Shown one piece after another: positions 26,694-35,822 of a stretch of DNA of 64,000 bases. Position 1 is the stretch's first letter, and each line of letters begins with the position of its first letter. The position numbers and the translations under genes were made by a program. The notes under the pieces were generated by a model. The model ran no database searches. It was not told the origin of the DNA and was given only the letters and a program-made list of their open reading frames with translations. The stretch comes from Fodinibius sp051746985 (GTDB lineage: Bacteria; Bacteroidota; Rhodothermia; Balneolales; Balneolaceae), in assembly GCA_051746985.1 (NCBI GenBank), contig JBNJFP010000015.1, forward strand, positions 1-64,000, given 5' to 3'.

Positions 26694-26861
26694 AGCTAAT
26701 AATTTTATTAAAAATTGAGTTTAAGATAAGGGCTTTCTGATAAAGAATTAATCCCTGTTAAAATTCCATATTATTCATAATTCAACTTTAAAAAGTGGCG
26801 GTATCCAAGTACCTTAAACAAGCTTTGAGCCCAAAAATAAAACCATTAATCAATTTGTTCC

Positions 26862-28070
26862 ATGGCCATTCTAAAACCCTTTAAAGCCTGGCATCCCGCC
26901 CCTCAAAACGTAGAAAAAATAGCTTGTGTTCCATATGATGTGATCAGTGTTGAAGAGGCTCGCTCTCTTTCCGAGGGTAAGCCCAAAAGCTTCTTACATG
27001 TGATTCGTCCGGAGATCGACCTACCCGAAGGTACCGATCCGCACGATGACAGTGTCTATAAAAAAGGTGCCGAAAATCTGAACACCTTTTTGAATGAAAG
27101 TATTCTTGAGCAGGAAGACCAACCTCAGGTATATGTCTATCAGCTCATTCGAAATGGACGTCCACAAACCGGGATCTTTTCTTGTGTTTCGGTTCAGGAT
27201 TACGATGAAGAAGTAATCCTCAAGCATGAGTTAACACGTCCCGCCAAGGAGGATGACCGAACACGTCATATCCTTACCCAGCAGGCCCATGCTGAACCGG
27301 TAATGATGACTTATAAGGATGATAAAGAAACCGGAAACCTAATTGAACAAACAATGCAGGGAGACCCGCTCTTTAACTTTGAGGCTTCTGATGGCGTAAT
27401 CCATAAAATATGGCGGGCCGAGAACCCCGAGGATTTTGTAGATGCGTTCGATGCTATCGAGAACCTGTACATTGCTGACGGTCACCATCGCTGCAAAAGT
27501 GCTTCGCGTGCGGCTGCCCAAAAACGGAAAGAAAATCCCAATCATACCGGCAATGAGGAGTATAACTTCTTTCCCGCTGTCATTTTCCCGATGTCGAACA
27601 TGAATATTTTACCTTATAACCGAGTGGTACACTCGATCCCCGATAACTTTTTAGATAGGCTGCAGCAACAATTCGAACTTGTCGTTGATGCCGATCCCAC
27701 GCCATCACAAAAGGGAGATATCAGCATTTATGTTGACGGTACCTGGTACGGCATGAAACTGCCCGTTGCAAACGATCCGTCAAGTGTAGAAAAATTAGAT
27801 GTACATCGACTGCAAGAGTTTGTACTTTCACCGTTGTTGGATATTAACGATCCACGCCGTGACGAAAATATTTCGTTTGTAGGCGGCATCCGTGGAACAC
27901 AGGAGCTGGAAAACCTTGTTGATGACGGTAACGCCGAACTGGCTATCAGCATGTTTGCCACCAGCATTGAAGAACTCATTGCTGTCTCTGATGAAGGGTT
28001 ATTAATGCCGCCTAAATCCACATGGTTTGAACCCAAGCTACGATCGGGATTACTCGTTCACACTTTTTAA
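26862..28070 (+). CDS. DUF1015 family protein
   Basis: 402 residues. It begins with ILKPFKAWHP and VPYDVIS, and contains LYIADGHHRCKSA, all typical of DUF1015. The His-rich ADGHHR segment suggests a catalytic or metal site. The family is often found beside serine biosynthesis genes, as here, where serC begins 25 bases downstream. The biochemical role is not established. Confidence 0.88.
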   Translation: MAILKPFKAWHPAPQNVEKIACVPYDVISVEEARSLSEGKPKSFLHVIRPEIDLPEGTDPHDDSVYKKGAENLNTFLNESILEQEDQPQVYVYQLIRNGRPQTGIFSCVSVQDYDEEVILKHELTRPAKEDDRTRHILTQQAHAEPVMMTYKDDKETGNLIEQTMQGDPLFNFEASDGVIHKIWRAENPEDFVDAFDAIENLYIADGHHRCKSASRAAAQKRKENPNHTGNEEYNFFPAVIFPMSNMNILPYNRVVHSIPDNFLDRLQQQFELVVDADPTPSQKGDISIYVDGTWYGMKLPVANDPSSVEKLDVHRLQEFVLSPLLDINDPRRDENISFVGGIRGTQELENLVDDGNAELAISMFATSIEELIAVSDEGLLMPPKSTWFEPKLRSGLLVHTF

Positions 28071-28095
28071 TTACAACACTTTATCTCAACCACTT

Positions 28096-29175
28096 ATGAA
28101 ACGCGTTCACAATTTTAGCGCCGGACCCGCAACACTCCCATTAGAAGTTTTAGAAAAAGCCCAAGCCGAACTTACCGAGTTTCAAAATATGGGTCGGTCA
28201 GTGATGGAAATAAGTCACCGCAGTGCTCAATACACCGAAATTGACCGACAGGCAAAAGAACGACTAAAAACCCTGCTCGGACTTGGCGAAAACTTTGAGA
28301 TCATGTTCCTTCAGGGGGGCGCGAGCTCACAATTTATGATGATTCCATTTAACTTTTTGGATGAAGGACAAACCGCCGATTATATCGACACCGGCCGCTG
28401 GTCGAATAAAGCGATAAAAGAGGCCAAACTATTTGGAAATGTACATCGTCCCTTTAGCAGCAGTGAATCGGGCTACGATCGCATACCCACTAATAGTGAA
28501 TTGGATTACAGCGACGATCCCGTTTACGTGCACTTTACATCCAACAATACAGTAGCGGGTACCCAATTTGCCAAAGAGCCGGAATCTAACGGCGTGCCTC
28601 TGGTATGTGATGCTTCATCCGATTTTCTTTCCAAACCAATCGACGTTAATCGCTATGGAATTATTTACGCCGGCGCTCAAAAAAATATTGGTCCCGCCGG
28701 TGTTACGGTTGTAATTATCAGAAAGGATTTTCTTGCAAAAGCAGATATAAAGGACGTCCCGACCATTCTGCAGTACAAAACGCACGCGGAAAAAATCTTT
28801 AATACTCCCCCCACTTTTAACGTGTACATGGTTAACCTGGTGCTTGAGTGGATACAGGACAAAGGCGGTCTCGATTACTTTGCCTCCTTTAACAAGAAAA
28901 AAGCGACGCTTCTTTATGATGAGATAGATCGTGATGACTTTTATCGCGGTGCGGTAGAAAAAGAATCACGTTCGTTAATGAATGCTACTTTCCGACTTCC
29001 TACTGAAGAACTGGAGGCTAAATTCCTGGAGGAGGCTGAAAAACAAGATCTATATACGCTTAAAGGTCACCGCAGCGTAGGTGGAATCCGCGCCAGTATG
29101 TATAACGCTTGTCCGATGGAAAGCGTCGAAACGCTGGTCGATTTTATGAAAACGTTCCGAAAAGAAAACGGATAA
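28096..29175 (+). CDS. serC: Phosphoserine aminotransferase
   Basis: 359 residues from the ATG at 28096; a longer frame from 28027 overlaps DUF1015 and is not homologous. It converts 3-phosphohydroxypyruvate and glutamate to phosphoserine. The N-terminus VHNFSAGPATLPLEVLE is diagnostic, LQGGASSQFMMIPFN is conserved, and the pyridoxal-phosphate lysine lies in YAGAQKNIGPAG. Together with serA at 43755-45356 it gives the first two steps of serine synthesis. Cotranscription with DUF1015 is likely. Confidence 0.95.
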   Translation: MKRVHNFSAGPATLPLEVLEKAQAELTEFQNMGRSVMEISHRSAQYTEIDRQAKERLKTLLGLGENFEIMFLQGGASSQFMMIPFNFLDEGQTADYIDTGRWSNKAIKEAKLFGNVHRPFSSSESGYDRIPTNSELDYSDDPVYVHFTSNNTVAGTQFAKEPESNGVPLVCDASSDFLSKPIDVNRYGIIYAGAQKNIGPAGVTVVIIRKDFLAKADIKDVPTILQYKTHAEKIFNTPPTFNVYMVNLVLEWIQDKGGLDYFASFNKKKATLLYDEIDRDDFYRGAVEKESRSLMNATFRLPTEELEAKFLEEAEKQDLYTLKGHRSVGGIRASMYNACPMESVETLVDFMKTFRKENG

Positions 29176-29180
29176 TCCGT

Positions 29181-29798
29181 TTAAACCAAGCCGAATACCG
29201 TAAAAAGGTGATCAACCATATTCGGCACAAAAATCACCAGGTATAAAATGCCCCAAAGCGCGCCGGCAATATGGGCTTCGTGGTTAACTTTTCCGCGCTC
29301 CTGTTTGCTGGCGTACATGCTGTATAGCAGATACATAATGGCAAATACAAAGGCCGGTATAGGTATTGGAATCAGCAGCAGGTAAATTTTTTCCATCGGG
29401 AATAGAAAAATAAAGGCAAACAGTACTGATCCCACGGCTCCCGAAGCGCCGAGGGTGGCATAGTTTGGATCATCTTTAAACTTTATCACGGATGGAATCC
29501 CGGCCGCAATTAATCCCGACAGATATAGCCCCAAAAATTGCTCGGTACCCAGTACATGCTCCATCACGGGACCAAAAAAATACAGGGTAAACATGTTAAC
29601 AAACAGGTGTCCCAGGTTGGCATGTAAAAACCCTGATGTGATAAGCTCATACCACGTATTTTGTCGGATGGTACGATACGGTTTTAAATAACCGATTTCT
29701 ATAAACCGGGGATACAAATACAGAGCCACCAACGATACGATTACATTCAGGGCTACGATATAAAATGTAGCGGGATAGGTTGTTAAGTAGTTTTCCAT
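29181..29798 (-). CDS. Rhomboid family intramembrane serine protease
   Basis: 205 residues from the ATG at 29798; a GTG six bases earlier is an alternative. Six transmembrane helices. The catalytic Ser is in TLGASGAVG and the catalytic His in HEAHIAGALWG, with the conserved HANLGHLFVNM before them. Rhomboids cut transmembrane substrates inside the membrane; the substrate here is unknown. It converges with serC, five bases away. Confidence 0.92.
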   Translation of the reverse strand: MENYLTTYPATFYIVALNVIVSLVALYLYPRFIEIGYLKPYRTIRQNTWYELITSGFLHANLGHLFVNMFTLYFFGPVMEHVLGTEQFLGLYLSGLIAAGIPSVIKFKDDPNYATLGASGAVGSVLFAFIFLFPMEKIYLLLIPIPIPAFVFAIMYLLYSMYASKQERGKVNHEAHIAGALWGILYLVIFVPNMVDHLFTVFGLV

Positions 29799-29911
29799 AT
29801 ACACTAAATTTGATCATCGAAGATAGACAACAGTCTCTTCGATCTCCAATTTTATTTGCACTTTGGCTTGCTAACAAAGCAATACAGTGCTTATATTTGA
29901 CCACTTCAAAA

Positions 29912-29983
29912 GCCGATGTAGCTCAGGGGTAGAGCGATTCTCTCGTAAAGAATAGGTCGCTGGTTCGAATCCAGTCATCGGCT
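29912..29983 (+). tRNA. tRNA-Thr (CGU)
   Basis: A 72-nt cloverleaf. The acceptor GCCGAUG pairs with CAUCGGC, the D arm is GCUC/GAGC, the anticodon stem AUUCU/AGAAU holds loop CUCGUAA with anticodon CGU, and the T arm is GCUGG-UUCGAAU-CCAGU. Discriminator U; CCA not encoded. Confidence 0.95.
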
Positions 29984-30157
29984 CACCATATTTGGCTCGA
30001 TTAAAATTCCTGCCTTATTCGGGTTTTTGCTCGCTTCTGTATCATTCGGAACAATAGGTCAGCTTTTCCGTTCGATATTTTTGATGAGATTCTTATTCAA
30101 CAGTGGTAGATTTTCATCCCCAGTAAAAATATATTACGGCATACTTTAACCTCAGGC

Positions 30158-30835
30158 GTGACTATCTTGCGGATACTTCCTTTACTTATCTTGGCTATAA
30201 GTTTTTTCATTACCTCGTGTGGGACTACCTCAAATTTTGGAAAATCTGATGATACTTCAACTTCTACCGAAACCGAATCTGGTGAAAAAATAGAAGATGG
30301 TGTAGCCAGTTGGTATGGACCTAATTTTGACGGTAAGCTGACCGCCAATGGCGAAACGTACGATATGAATGATCTTACCGCCGCTCACCGCACATTGCCC
30401 TTCAACACTGTTTTAAAAGTTACTAATTTAGATAATGAAAAATCAGTCAAGGTTCGTGTTAATGATCGTGGACCGTATGCCAAAGATCGTATAATCGACC
30501 TGTCCAAAAAAGCAGCCGAAGAAATTGACATGCTTGGTCCAGGTACGGCCAATGTTGAAATTATTTTGCTTGAAGGAGATCTAAAAAACTCAAGAGTAAC
30601 CGACCTTAAGGTGCCAACCTATACTGTTCAGCTTGCCTCCTTTAATAAAGAAGATCAGGCCAAATCACACGCAAAAAAAATAAAAGGGGCCCGTGTTGAA
30701 AATATTCAAATGGATGACCAAACTGTATATCGTGTCTATCATGGTATTTATTCTGATGAGAATAAAGCTCGAAAAAAACAGCGTGAGCTCAAAAGAAAGG
30801 GCTTTAGCGGTTACGTGAAACAGATCGAAAATTAA
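30158..30835 (+). CDS. rlpA: RlpA-like lipoprotein with SPOR domain
   Basis: 225 residues from a GTG start; no ATG gives a full signal peptide. The lipobox ITSC predicts a lipoprotein. The double-psi beta-barrel domain (about 48-135) has VASWYGPNFDGKLTANGE and VRVNDRGPYAKDRIIDLS, which contain the conserved Asp residues of RlpA. A C-terminal SPOR domain (about 150-225) binds denuded peptidoglycan at division sites. RlpA proteins are lytic transglycosylases in some species. The unit stands alone between tRNA-Thr and crtI. Confidence 0.9.
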   Translation: MTILRILPLLILAISFFITSCGTTSNFGKSDDTSTSTETESGEKIEDGVASWYGPNFDGKLTANGETYDMNDLTAAHRTLPFNTVLKVTNLDNEKSVKVRVNDRGPYAKDRIIDLSKKAAEEIDMLGPGTANVEIILLEGDLKNSRVTDLKVPTYTVQLASFNKEDQAKSHAKKIKGARVENIQMDDQTVYRVYHGIYSDENKARKKQRELKRKGFSGYVKQIEN

Positions 30836-30919
30836 TTTTTTGAAAGCCTTATTTTTTGGAATGTAATCGAGCCCTCTTTTGGTTATAGCATCAGCTATAA
30901 CTCCATACAACCCATTGCG

Positions 30920-32401
30920 ATGAAGAAAAAAATTATTGTTATTGGCACCGGTTTTGGCGGACTTGCAACAGCATCCCGACTGCTATCCAAGGGACATGAA
31001 GTAGAAATTTTTGAAAAGCGCGATAAGCCCGGCGGTCGCGCCTATGTTTATGAGATTGACGGCTTTAAATTTGATGGCGGTCCCACGGTTATTACGGCAC
31101 CTTTTTTATTCGATGAAATTTTTGAAGCCGCCGGCAAAAAACGAGAAGATTATTTTGAACTGGTACCCTGTAATCCTTTTTATCGCATTTTTAACTCCGA
31201 AGGGAAAAAGTTCGATTACAATGGGGATCACGATTTTGTACTGAATGAAATCGAGCAATGGAATCCCGCTGATAAAGAAGGCTACACCAAATTCTTAAAT
31301 ACTACCGAAGCTATTTTTCAGAAAGGTTTTGTTGAATTAGCTGACCAACCCTTTTTAAATCTTTGGGATATGCTTAAAGTCGTGCCCGATCTTATCCGCC
31401 TGCAATCTCATAAAACCGTTTATAAATATATATCCAAGTTTATAGAAAACGATTTTCTTCGCCAAGTCTTCTCTTTTCACCCCCTGCTCGTCGGCGGCAA
31501 CCCATTTGATACGACCTCCATCTACGCGATGATACATTACCTCGAACGCGAATGGGGGGTCCATTACGCCATGGGAGGGACTGGTTCGATTGTAAATGCT
31601 TTGGTAAAATTGATTGAGGAACAAGGCGGCAAGATCCACTATAACGCCGAGGTAGATGAAATCATGATCACTAATGGTATAGCGGATGGCATTCGGCTAA
31701 ATGATGGCAGCAAATATTCAGCTGATCAAATTGTTTCCAACGCTGATGTGGCATTCACCTATCGCAATATGATACCTGAAGCAGAACGCTCTACGTGGAC
31801 CAACAAAAAAATCGAGCGGACAAAATACAGCATGTCCCTTTTTGTGATTTATTTTGGCACTAAAAAGCGATACCTCGATTCCAACCTGGAACACCATAAC
31901 ATCATTTTAGGAGAACGCTACGAAGAACTGCTGGCAGATATTTTTCACGATAAAAAACTGGCAGATGATTTTTCACTGTACCTGCACATGCCTACCAAAA
32001 CGGATCCCTCGCTGGCACCTGATGGCTGCGAAGGATTCTACGTGCTGTCGCCCGTTCCCCACTTAGACAGTGGCACCGACTGGACCGAAAAAGCCAAGCC
32101 CTATCGGGATGCGATTATCTCTTTCTTAGAAGAAAATTACCTGCCCGATCTCGAAGAAAATATTGTTGTCGAACATCACATCGACCCCCTACATTTCCAG
32201 AATACACTCAACAGCTACAAAGGATCGGCCTTTTCAGTGGAACCTATTCTCACGCAGTCGGCGTGGTTTCGCCCGCACAACAAATCAGAAGATGTGGAAG
32301 ATCTTTTCTTCGTAGGAGCGGGCACCCATCCAGGGGCAGGACTACCGGGCGTACTATCATCCGCTAAAATTGCTGAAGACTTAATTTGTGAGCAAAATTG
32401 A
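30920..32401 (+). CDS. crtI: Phytoene desaturase (CrtI type)
   Basis: 493 residues, full length. The FAD-binding N-terminus (VIGTGFGGLATASRLLSKGH then KRDKPGGRAYVY) and the C-terminal FFVGAGTHPGAGLPGVLSSA are characteristic of CrtI-type desaturases, which introduce double bonds into carotenoid precursors. The closely related CrtN and CrtD types cannot be fully excluded. No phytoene synthase or cyclase gene lies nearby, so the rest of the carotenoid pathway must be elsewhere. A hairpin shared with the carboxylase gene follows. Confidence 0.88.
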   Translation: MKKKIIVIGTGFGGLATASRLLSKGHEVEIFEKRDKPGGRAYVYEIDGFKFDGGPTVITAPFLFDEIFEAAGKKREDYFELVPCNPFYRIFNSEGKKFDYNGDHDFVLNEIEQWNPADKEGYTKFLNTTEAIFQKGFVELADQPFLNLWDMLKVVPDLIRLQSHKTVYKYISKFIENDFLRQVFSFHPLLVGGNPFDTTSIYAMIHYLEREWGVHYAMGGTGSIVNALVKLIEEQGGKIHYNAEVDEIMITNGIADGIRLNDGSKYSADQIVSNADVAFTYRNMIPEAERSTWTNKKIERTKYSMSLFVIYFGTKKRYLDSNLEHHNIILGERYEELLADIFHDKKLADDFSLYLHMPTKTDPSLAPDGCEGFYVLSPVPHLDSGTDWTEKAKPYRDAIISFLEENYLPDLEENIVVEHHIDPLHFQNTLNSYKGSAFSVEPILTQSAWFRPHNKSEDVEDLFFVGAGTHPGAGLPGVLSSAKIAEDLICEQN

Positions 32402-32462
32402 TAATCTCATCAATCCATCCGATCGCAAATTCAGCGATTGGATGGAAAACGATTTTAAAACA

Positions 32463-32491
32463 AAGTCCCGTACATAAAACATACGGGACTT
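32463..32491 (-). terminator. Terminator of the acyl-CoA carboxylase gene
   Basis: AAGTCCCGTA (32463-32472) pairs perfectly with TACGGGACTT (32482-32491). On the minus strand it is followed by TGTTTTAAAAT, matching a terminator 24 bases past the carboxylase stop. It could also end the converging crtI transcript. Confidence 0.82.
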
Positions 32492-32514
32492 CACATATTC
32501 CAAACTTTTGCATT

Positions 32515-34065
32515 CTACAGCGGTAGGTTGTCGTGCTTTTTCTGTGGAATATTATCAACCTTGTTTTCAGAAACTTCCAGCGCACGAATGAGTTTTTCGC
32601 GGGTTTCGCTGGGAAAAATTACATTATCGATAAATCCACGCTCGGCTGCTTTGTAGGGATGAGCAAACTCCTCCTTATAATAGTCGATTAGCTCCTGTTC
32701 TTTAGCTTCGGGATCGTCGGCTGCAGCAATCTCTTTTCGGAAGATAATCTCTACCGCGCCCTTTGGTCCCATCACCGCAATCTCAGCCGTGGGCCATGCC
32801 ACGTTATAATCCGCGCGGATATGCTTGGAGTTCATCACGTCATACGCACCACCGTAGGCTTTTCGGGTAATGACCGTCATCTTGGGTACCGTAGCCTCAC
32901 AAAAAGCATACAACAACTTAGCGCCGTGTTTGATGATCCCACCCCACTCCTGGTCGGTTCCGGGCAAAAATCCGGGTACATCTTCAAAGGTAACCAGCGG
33001 AATATTGAACGCATCACAAAAACGAACAAATCGCGCCCCTTTCAGCGAGGCATCAATATCGAGCACACCGGCTAACGATAGCGGCTGATTGGCAACAATA
33101 CCAACGCTCCGTCCATCAATATGTGCAAAACCAACCACGATATTGGTAGCATAATGCTCATGAACTTCCATAAAGGAGTCCTTATCCACAATGCCCTCAA
33201 TAACCTCTTTAATATCGTACGGTTTATTAGGACTGTCCGGAACGATATCGTCAAGTTTTTTTGCCTTAGCGGGATCGGGATCTTTTGCTTCGGCCCGGGG
33301 CGGTTTTTCCTCACAATTTTGTGGCACATAGGTCAACAGTTTACGCAACTCCTGCAGACAAATAGCATCATTTTCTTCAGTAAAATGTGCCACACCTGAT
33401 TTCGATCCATGGGCACTAGCGCCCCCCAGTTCTTCAGAAGTCACCTCTTCATGTGTGACGGTTTTCACCACATTGGGCCCCGTCACAAACATGTAACTGG
33501 TATTTTTGACCATAAATACGAAATCGGTCAACGCTGGACTATAAACCGCCCCGCCCGCGCAGGGGCCCATCACGGCAGAAAACTGCGGCACTACGCCCGA
33601 TGCCATGCTGTTTCTGTAGAAAACCTCGGCATATCCGCCCAGCGACGATACACCTTCTTGGATACGCGCACCACCAGAATCATTCAAGCCAATGATCGGC
33701 ACCCCATTCTTCATAGCCATATCCATAATTTTACATATTTTCTCAGCATGCGTTTCTGAAAGCGATCCGCCAAAAACCGTAAAATCCTGACTAAAAAGAT
33801 AGATTGGCCGACCATGAATCTTTCCAAAACCGGTGACAACTCCATCACCGTCAATCTTTTTTTCTTCGAGTCCAAACTTGTGACTTCGATGTGTCACAAA
33901 TGGATCAATTTCTTCAAATGACCCCTTATCTACCAACAAATCAATACGTTCACGCGCCGTCAGTTTGCCCTTATCGTGTTGTTTTTTAATTCGTTTTTCG
34001 CCGCCGCCCTTTTGTGCATCTTTCCGTTTTTGTTTCAGTCGCTCTACCTTTTTATCCGAAGCCAT
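32515..34065 (-). CDS. pccB: Acyl-CoA carboxylase beta subunit (propionyl-CoA type)
   Basis: 516 residues. Carboxyltransferase half of a biotin-dependent acyl-CoA carboxylase: KLTARERIDLLVDKGSFEE at the start, the acyl-CoA oxyanion region GLNDSGGARIQEGVSSLGGY, and the carboxybiotin region VPGFLPGTDQEWGGIIKHGA. Length and motifs fit propionyl-CoA or methylmalonyl-CoA carboxyltransferase. A methylmalonyl-CoA epimerase is encoded at 43340-43741, which supports the propionate route. The biotin carboxylase subunit is not here. The start codon touches the stop of the upstream acidic protein gene, so the two are cotranscribed. Confidence 0.93.
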   Translation of the reverse strand: MASDKKVERLKQKRKDAQKGGGEKRIKKQHDKGKLTARERIDLLVDKGSFEEIDPFVTHRSHKFGLEEKKIDGDGVVTGFGKIHGRPIYLFSQDFTVFGGSLSETHAEKICKIMDMAMKNGVPIIGLNDSGGARIQEGVSSLGGYAEVFYRNSMASGVVPQFSAVMGPCAGGAVYSPALTDFVFMVKNTSYMFVTGPNVVKTVTHEEVTSEELGGASAHGSKSGVAHFTEENDAICLQELRKLLTYVPQNCEEKPPRAEAKDPDPAKAKKLDDIVPDSPNKPYDIKEVIEGIVDKDSFMEVHEHYATNIVVGFAHIDGRSVGIVANQPLSLAGVLDIDASLKGARFVRFCDAFNIPLVTFEDVPGFLPGTDQEWGGIIKHGAKLLYAFCEATVPKMTVITRKAYGGAYDVMNSKHIRADYNVAWPTAEIAVMGPKGAVEIIFRKEIAAADDPEAKEQELIDYYKEEFAHPYKAAERGFIDNVIFPSETREKLIRALEVSENKVDNIPQKKHDNLPL

Positions 34066-35646
34066 CTAATTTTCTTGTTTATTGCGATTTTGTTTCTCCA
34101 AAAAATAACTCTGCAGCTGATCGGTAAAATCTACCGCCGCCTCCGAGTACATATCAACCATATTTCGTTTAAAAACCTCTTTCTCGATGTATTTACTCAC
34201 ATCGCGCCAACTGTCATAGCCAGCAATATCTTCAACTGCCTCTTCATAAGCACGATCGGAACCACGAAAAATTTCCTCAACAAAAAACTCACGGTCATTT
34301 TTGAGCATATCCATCAACCGATCAATCTCTTTATCCGAAGCATCCTTTGTTAAATCGATTATTGGTTCATCAATAAAACCGTCTTCATCTACATTCTCTT
34401 CCGATTCCGCCTGCTCTTTTTTGTACTCCTCAATCTCCTCATCGCTCATATAGCGCATCCACATCGGGGTTTCTTCCTCTTCACTCTTTTCCCTTGAAGA
34501 TATTTCCGTGACTCCTTCATCTGCAGTGGTCATACTTCCATTTTTTGATGATGAATTCTCAGAATTTTCCTCACCATTCCCCTCTTCCATATCCTGCTTT
34601 GCCGATATTTCTTTTTTAGATTCATCGGTAACCGGATCCTCTTCTGCCGATATGGTTTTCTTATCGTCCTCATCTTCTTCACCAAGTGGATCAGAAAAAG
34701 CCCCATTCAATGAATCATCTTCTTCGTTCTCCTCATCCGCTTCTTCCTCTGTAGTCAAAGGCTCTTCTGGAGATGATTCAGGTGCCCCCTTACCTTCTAT
34801 ATCAGTCTCCAGGCTTGGCAATTCCTTCTCCTCACCCTCCTGATTCAAAAGATCATTATCTGGACCTTCGGCTGCGGGCTGATCTTTAAATAGTGATGAC
34901 TGATCATCCTCATAACCATCAAAATCCAACAAATCAGGCGATGACAATACTTCAATGAATTCGGCCCTGCTCACCACATCATCCATCAGATCAAACTTAC
35001 GTGCAATACGAGGCCTGTTTTTATCCTCGAAAAACAAACGAATCAAGTTAGTATCAACTTTGCCATCAGACAATACGAAAAGTGGCTCCAGTAGCTGCGA
35101 CCAATCCAGTGGTGAATATCCTGACGTTAACTTCTCATCAGCCTGTCCAATAATTTTGGCGCAACGTTTTTTAGTAAACTGCTCAACTTTTTTCTTCTGC
35201 AAATAACGCGAAATAAGAACGCCAAAATGACGATACACAACAATCGCTTCAAGCCGGCTTTGCACCTCCTCGGCCGCAAGATCTTCTGCCGCGCCAAAGA
35301 TTACTTCCGGGATATTTTTTCGCGGTTGTATCAATATGTCGATTACATCAGAAACCGACGTTTCAATTACGGCCTGTGCATAACTTGCAGGCAAACGCGC
35401 TTCATCACGAATAGCATCAATAAATTGCTGCCAGGCATTACGCACGGCCTCAGTACCGGTGTTAGCCCAATCAGTTTTGGGGATCATCATCGACTCGCTG
35501 AGATTTCTTTTTAGTTCTACACCAATCCGGCGCGCAATAAAAGAGGGAAACTCCCAGGTCCGAAGATCCTCGAGTTCATAATATTGATCGTTTTCGGGCA
35601 ACCGATCGATCAAGTCTTGCGTTATTTGCTGAATGATTTTTTGCAT
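34066..35646 (-). CDS. Large acidic protein of unknown function, upstream of pccB
   Basis: 526 residues from the ATG at 35646; a TTG 36 bases earlier is less likely. Three parts are visible: an ordered, mainly helical N-terminal region (about 1-250), a very acidic low-complexity stretch rich in Glu, Asp and Ser (about 255-410), and a conserved-looking helical end (about 430-526) with DREFFVEEIFRGSDRAYEEA. No signal peptide or membrane helix. I do not recognise the family. Its stop directly abuts the start of pccB, which argues for a linked role or coordinated expression. Confidence 0.75.
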   Translation of the reverse strand: MQKIIQQITQDLIDRLPENDQYYELEDLRTWEFPSFIARRIGVELKRNLSESMMIPKTDWANTGTEAVRNAWQQFIDAIRDEARLPASYAQAVIETSVSDVIDILIQPRKNIPEVIFGAAEDLAAEEVQSRLEAIVVYRHFGVLISRYLQKKKVEQFTKKRCAKIIGQADEKLTSGYSPLDWSQLLEPLFVLSDGKVDTNLIRLFFEDKNRPRIARKFDLMDDVVSRAEFIEVLSSPDLLDFDGYEDDQSSLFKDQPAAEGPDNDLLNQEGEEKELPSLETDIEGKGAPESSPEEPLTTEEEADEENEEDDSLNGAFSDPLGEEDEDDKKTISAEEDPVTDESKKEISAKQDMEEGNGEENSENSSSKNGSMTTADEGVTEISSREKSEEEETPMWMRYMSDEEIEEYKKEQAESEENVDEDGFIDEPIIDLTKDASDKEIDRLMDMLKNDREFFVEEIFRGSDRAYEEAVEDIAGYDSWRDVSKYIEKEVFKRNMVDMYSEAAVDFTDQLQSYFLEKQNRNKQEN

Positions 35647-35822
35647 AATTTTTGGGGAAATATATTGTCTATCGAAAGGCAATACAACCTAAGAACGGCT
35701 CAATATGTTAAATCCTGCGAATCTTTTGAAATATGGAGTCATTATTTTTTAAATCATTTTTTGAGCGTGGCTGCATTAAACTTTTCGTTTAGGATTTGAA
35801 TATCCATTATTACCTTTGAGCT

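Noticed and set aside
28027..28095. N-terminal extension of serC into DUF1015
   Set aside because: The residues before the ATG at 28096 are not homologous, and VHNFSAGPATLP is the usual start of the protein.
34400..34870. Acidic low-complexity stretch as a separate plus-strand Ser-rich gene
   Set aside because: The plus-strand frame with poly-Ser is the mirror of GAA/GAT/GAG codons on the minus strand, where a coherent long protein is encoded.
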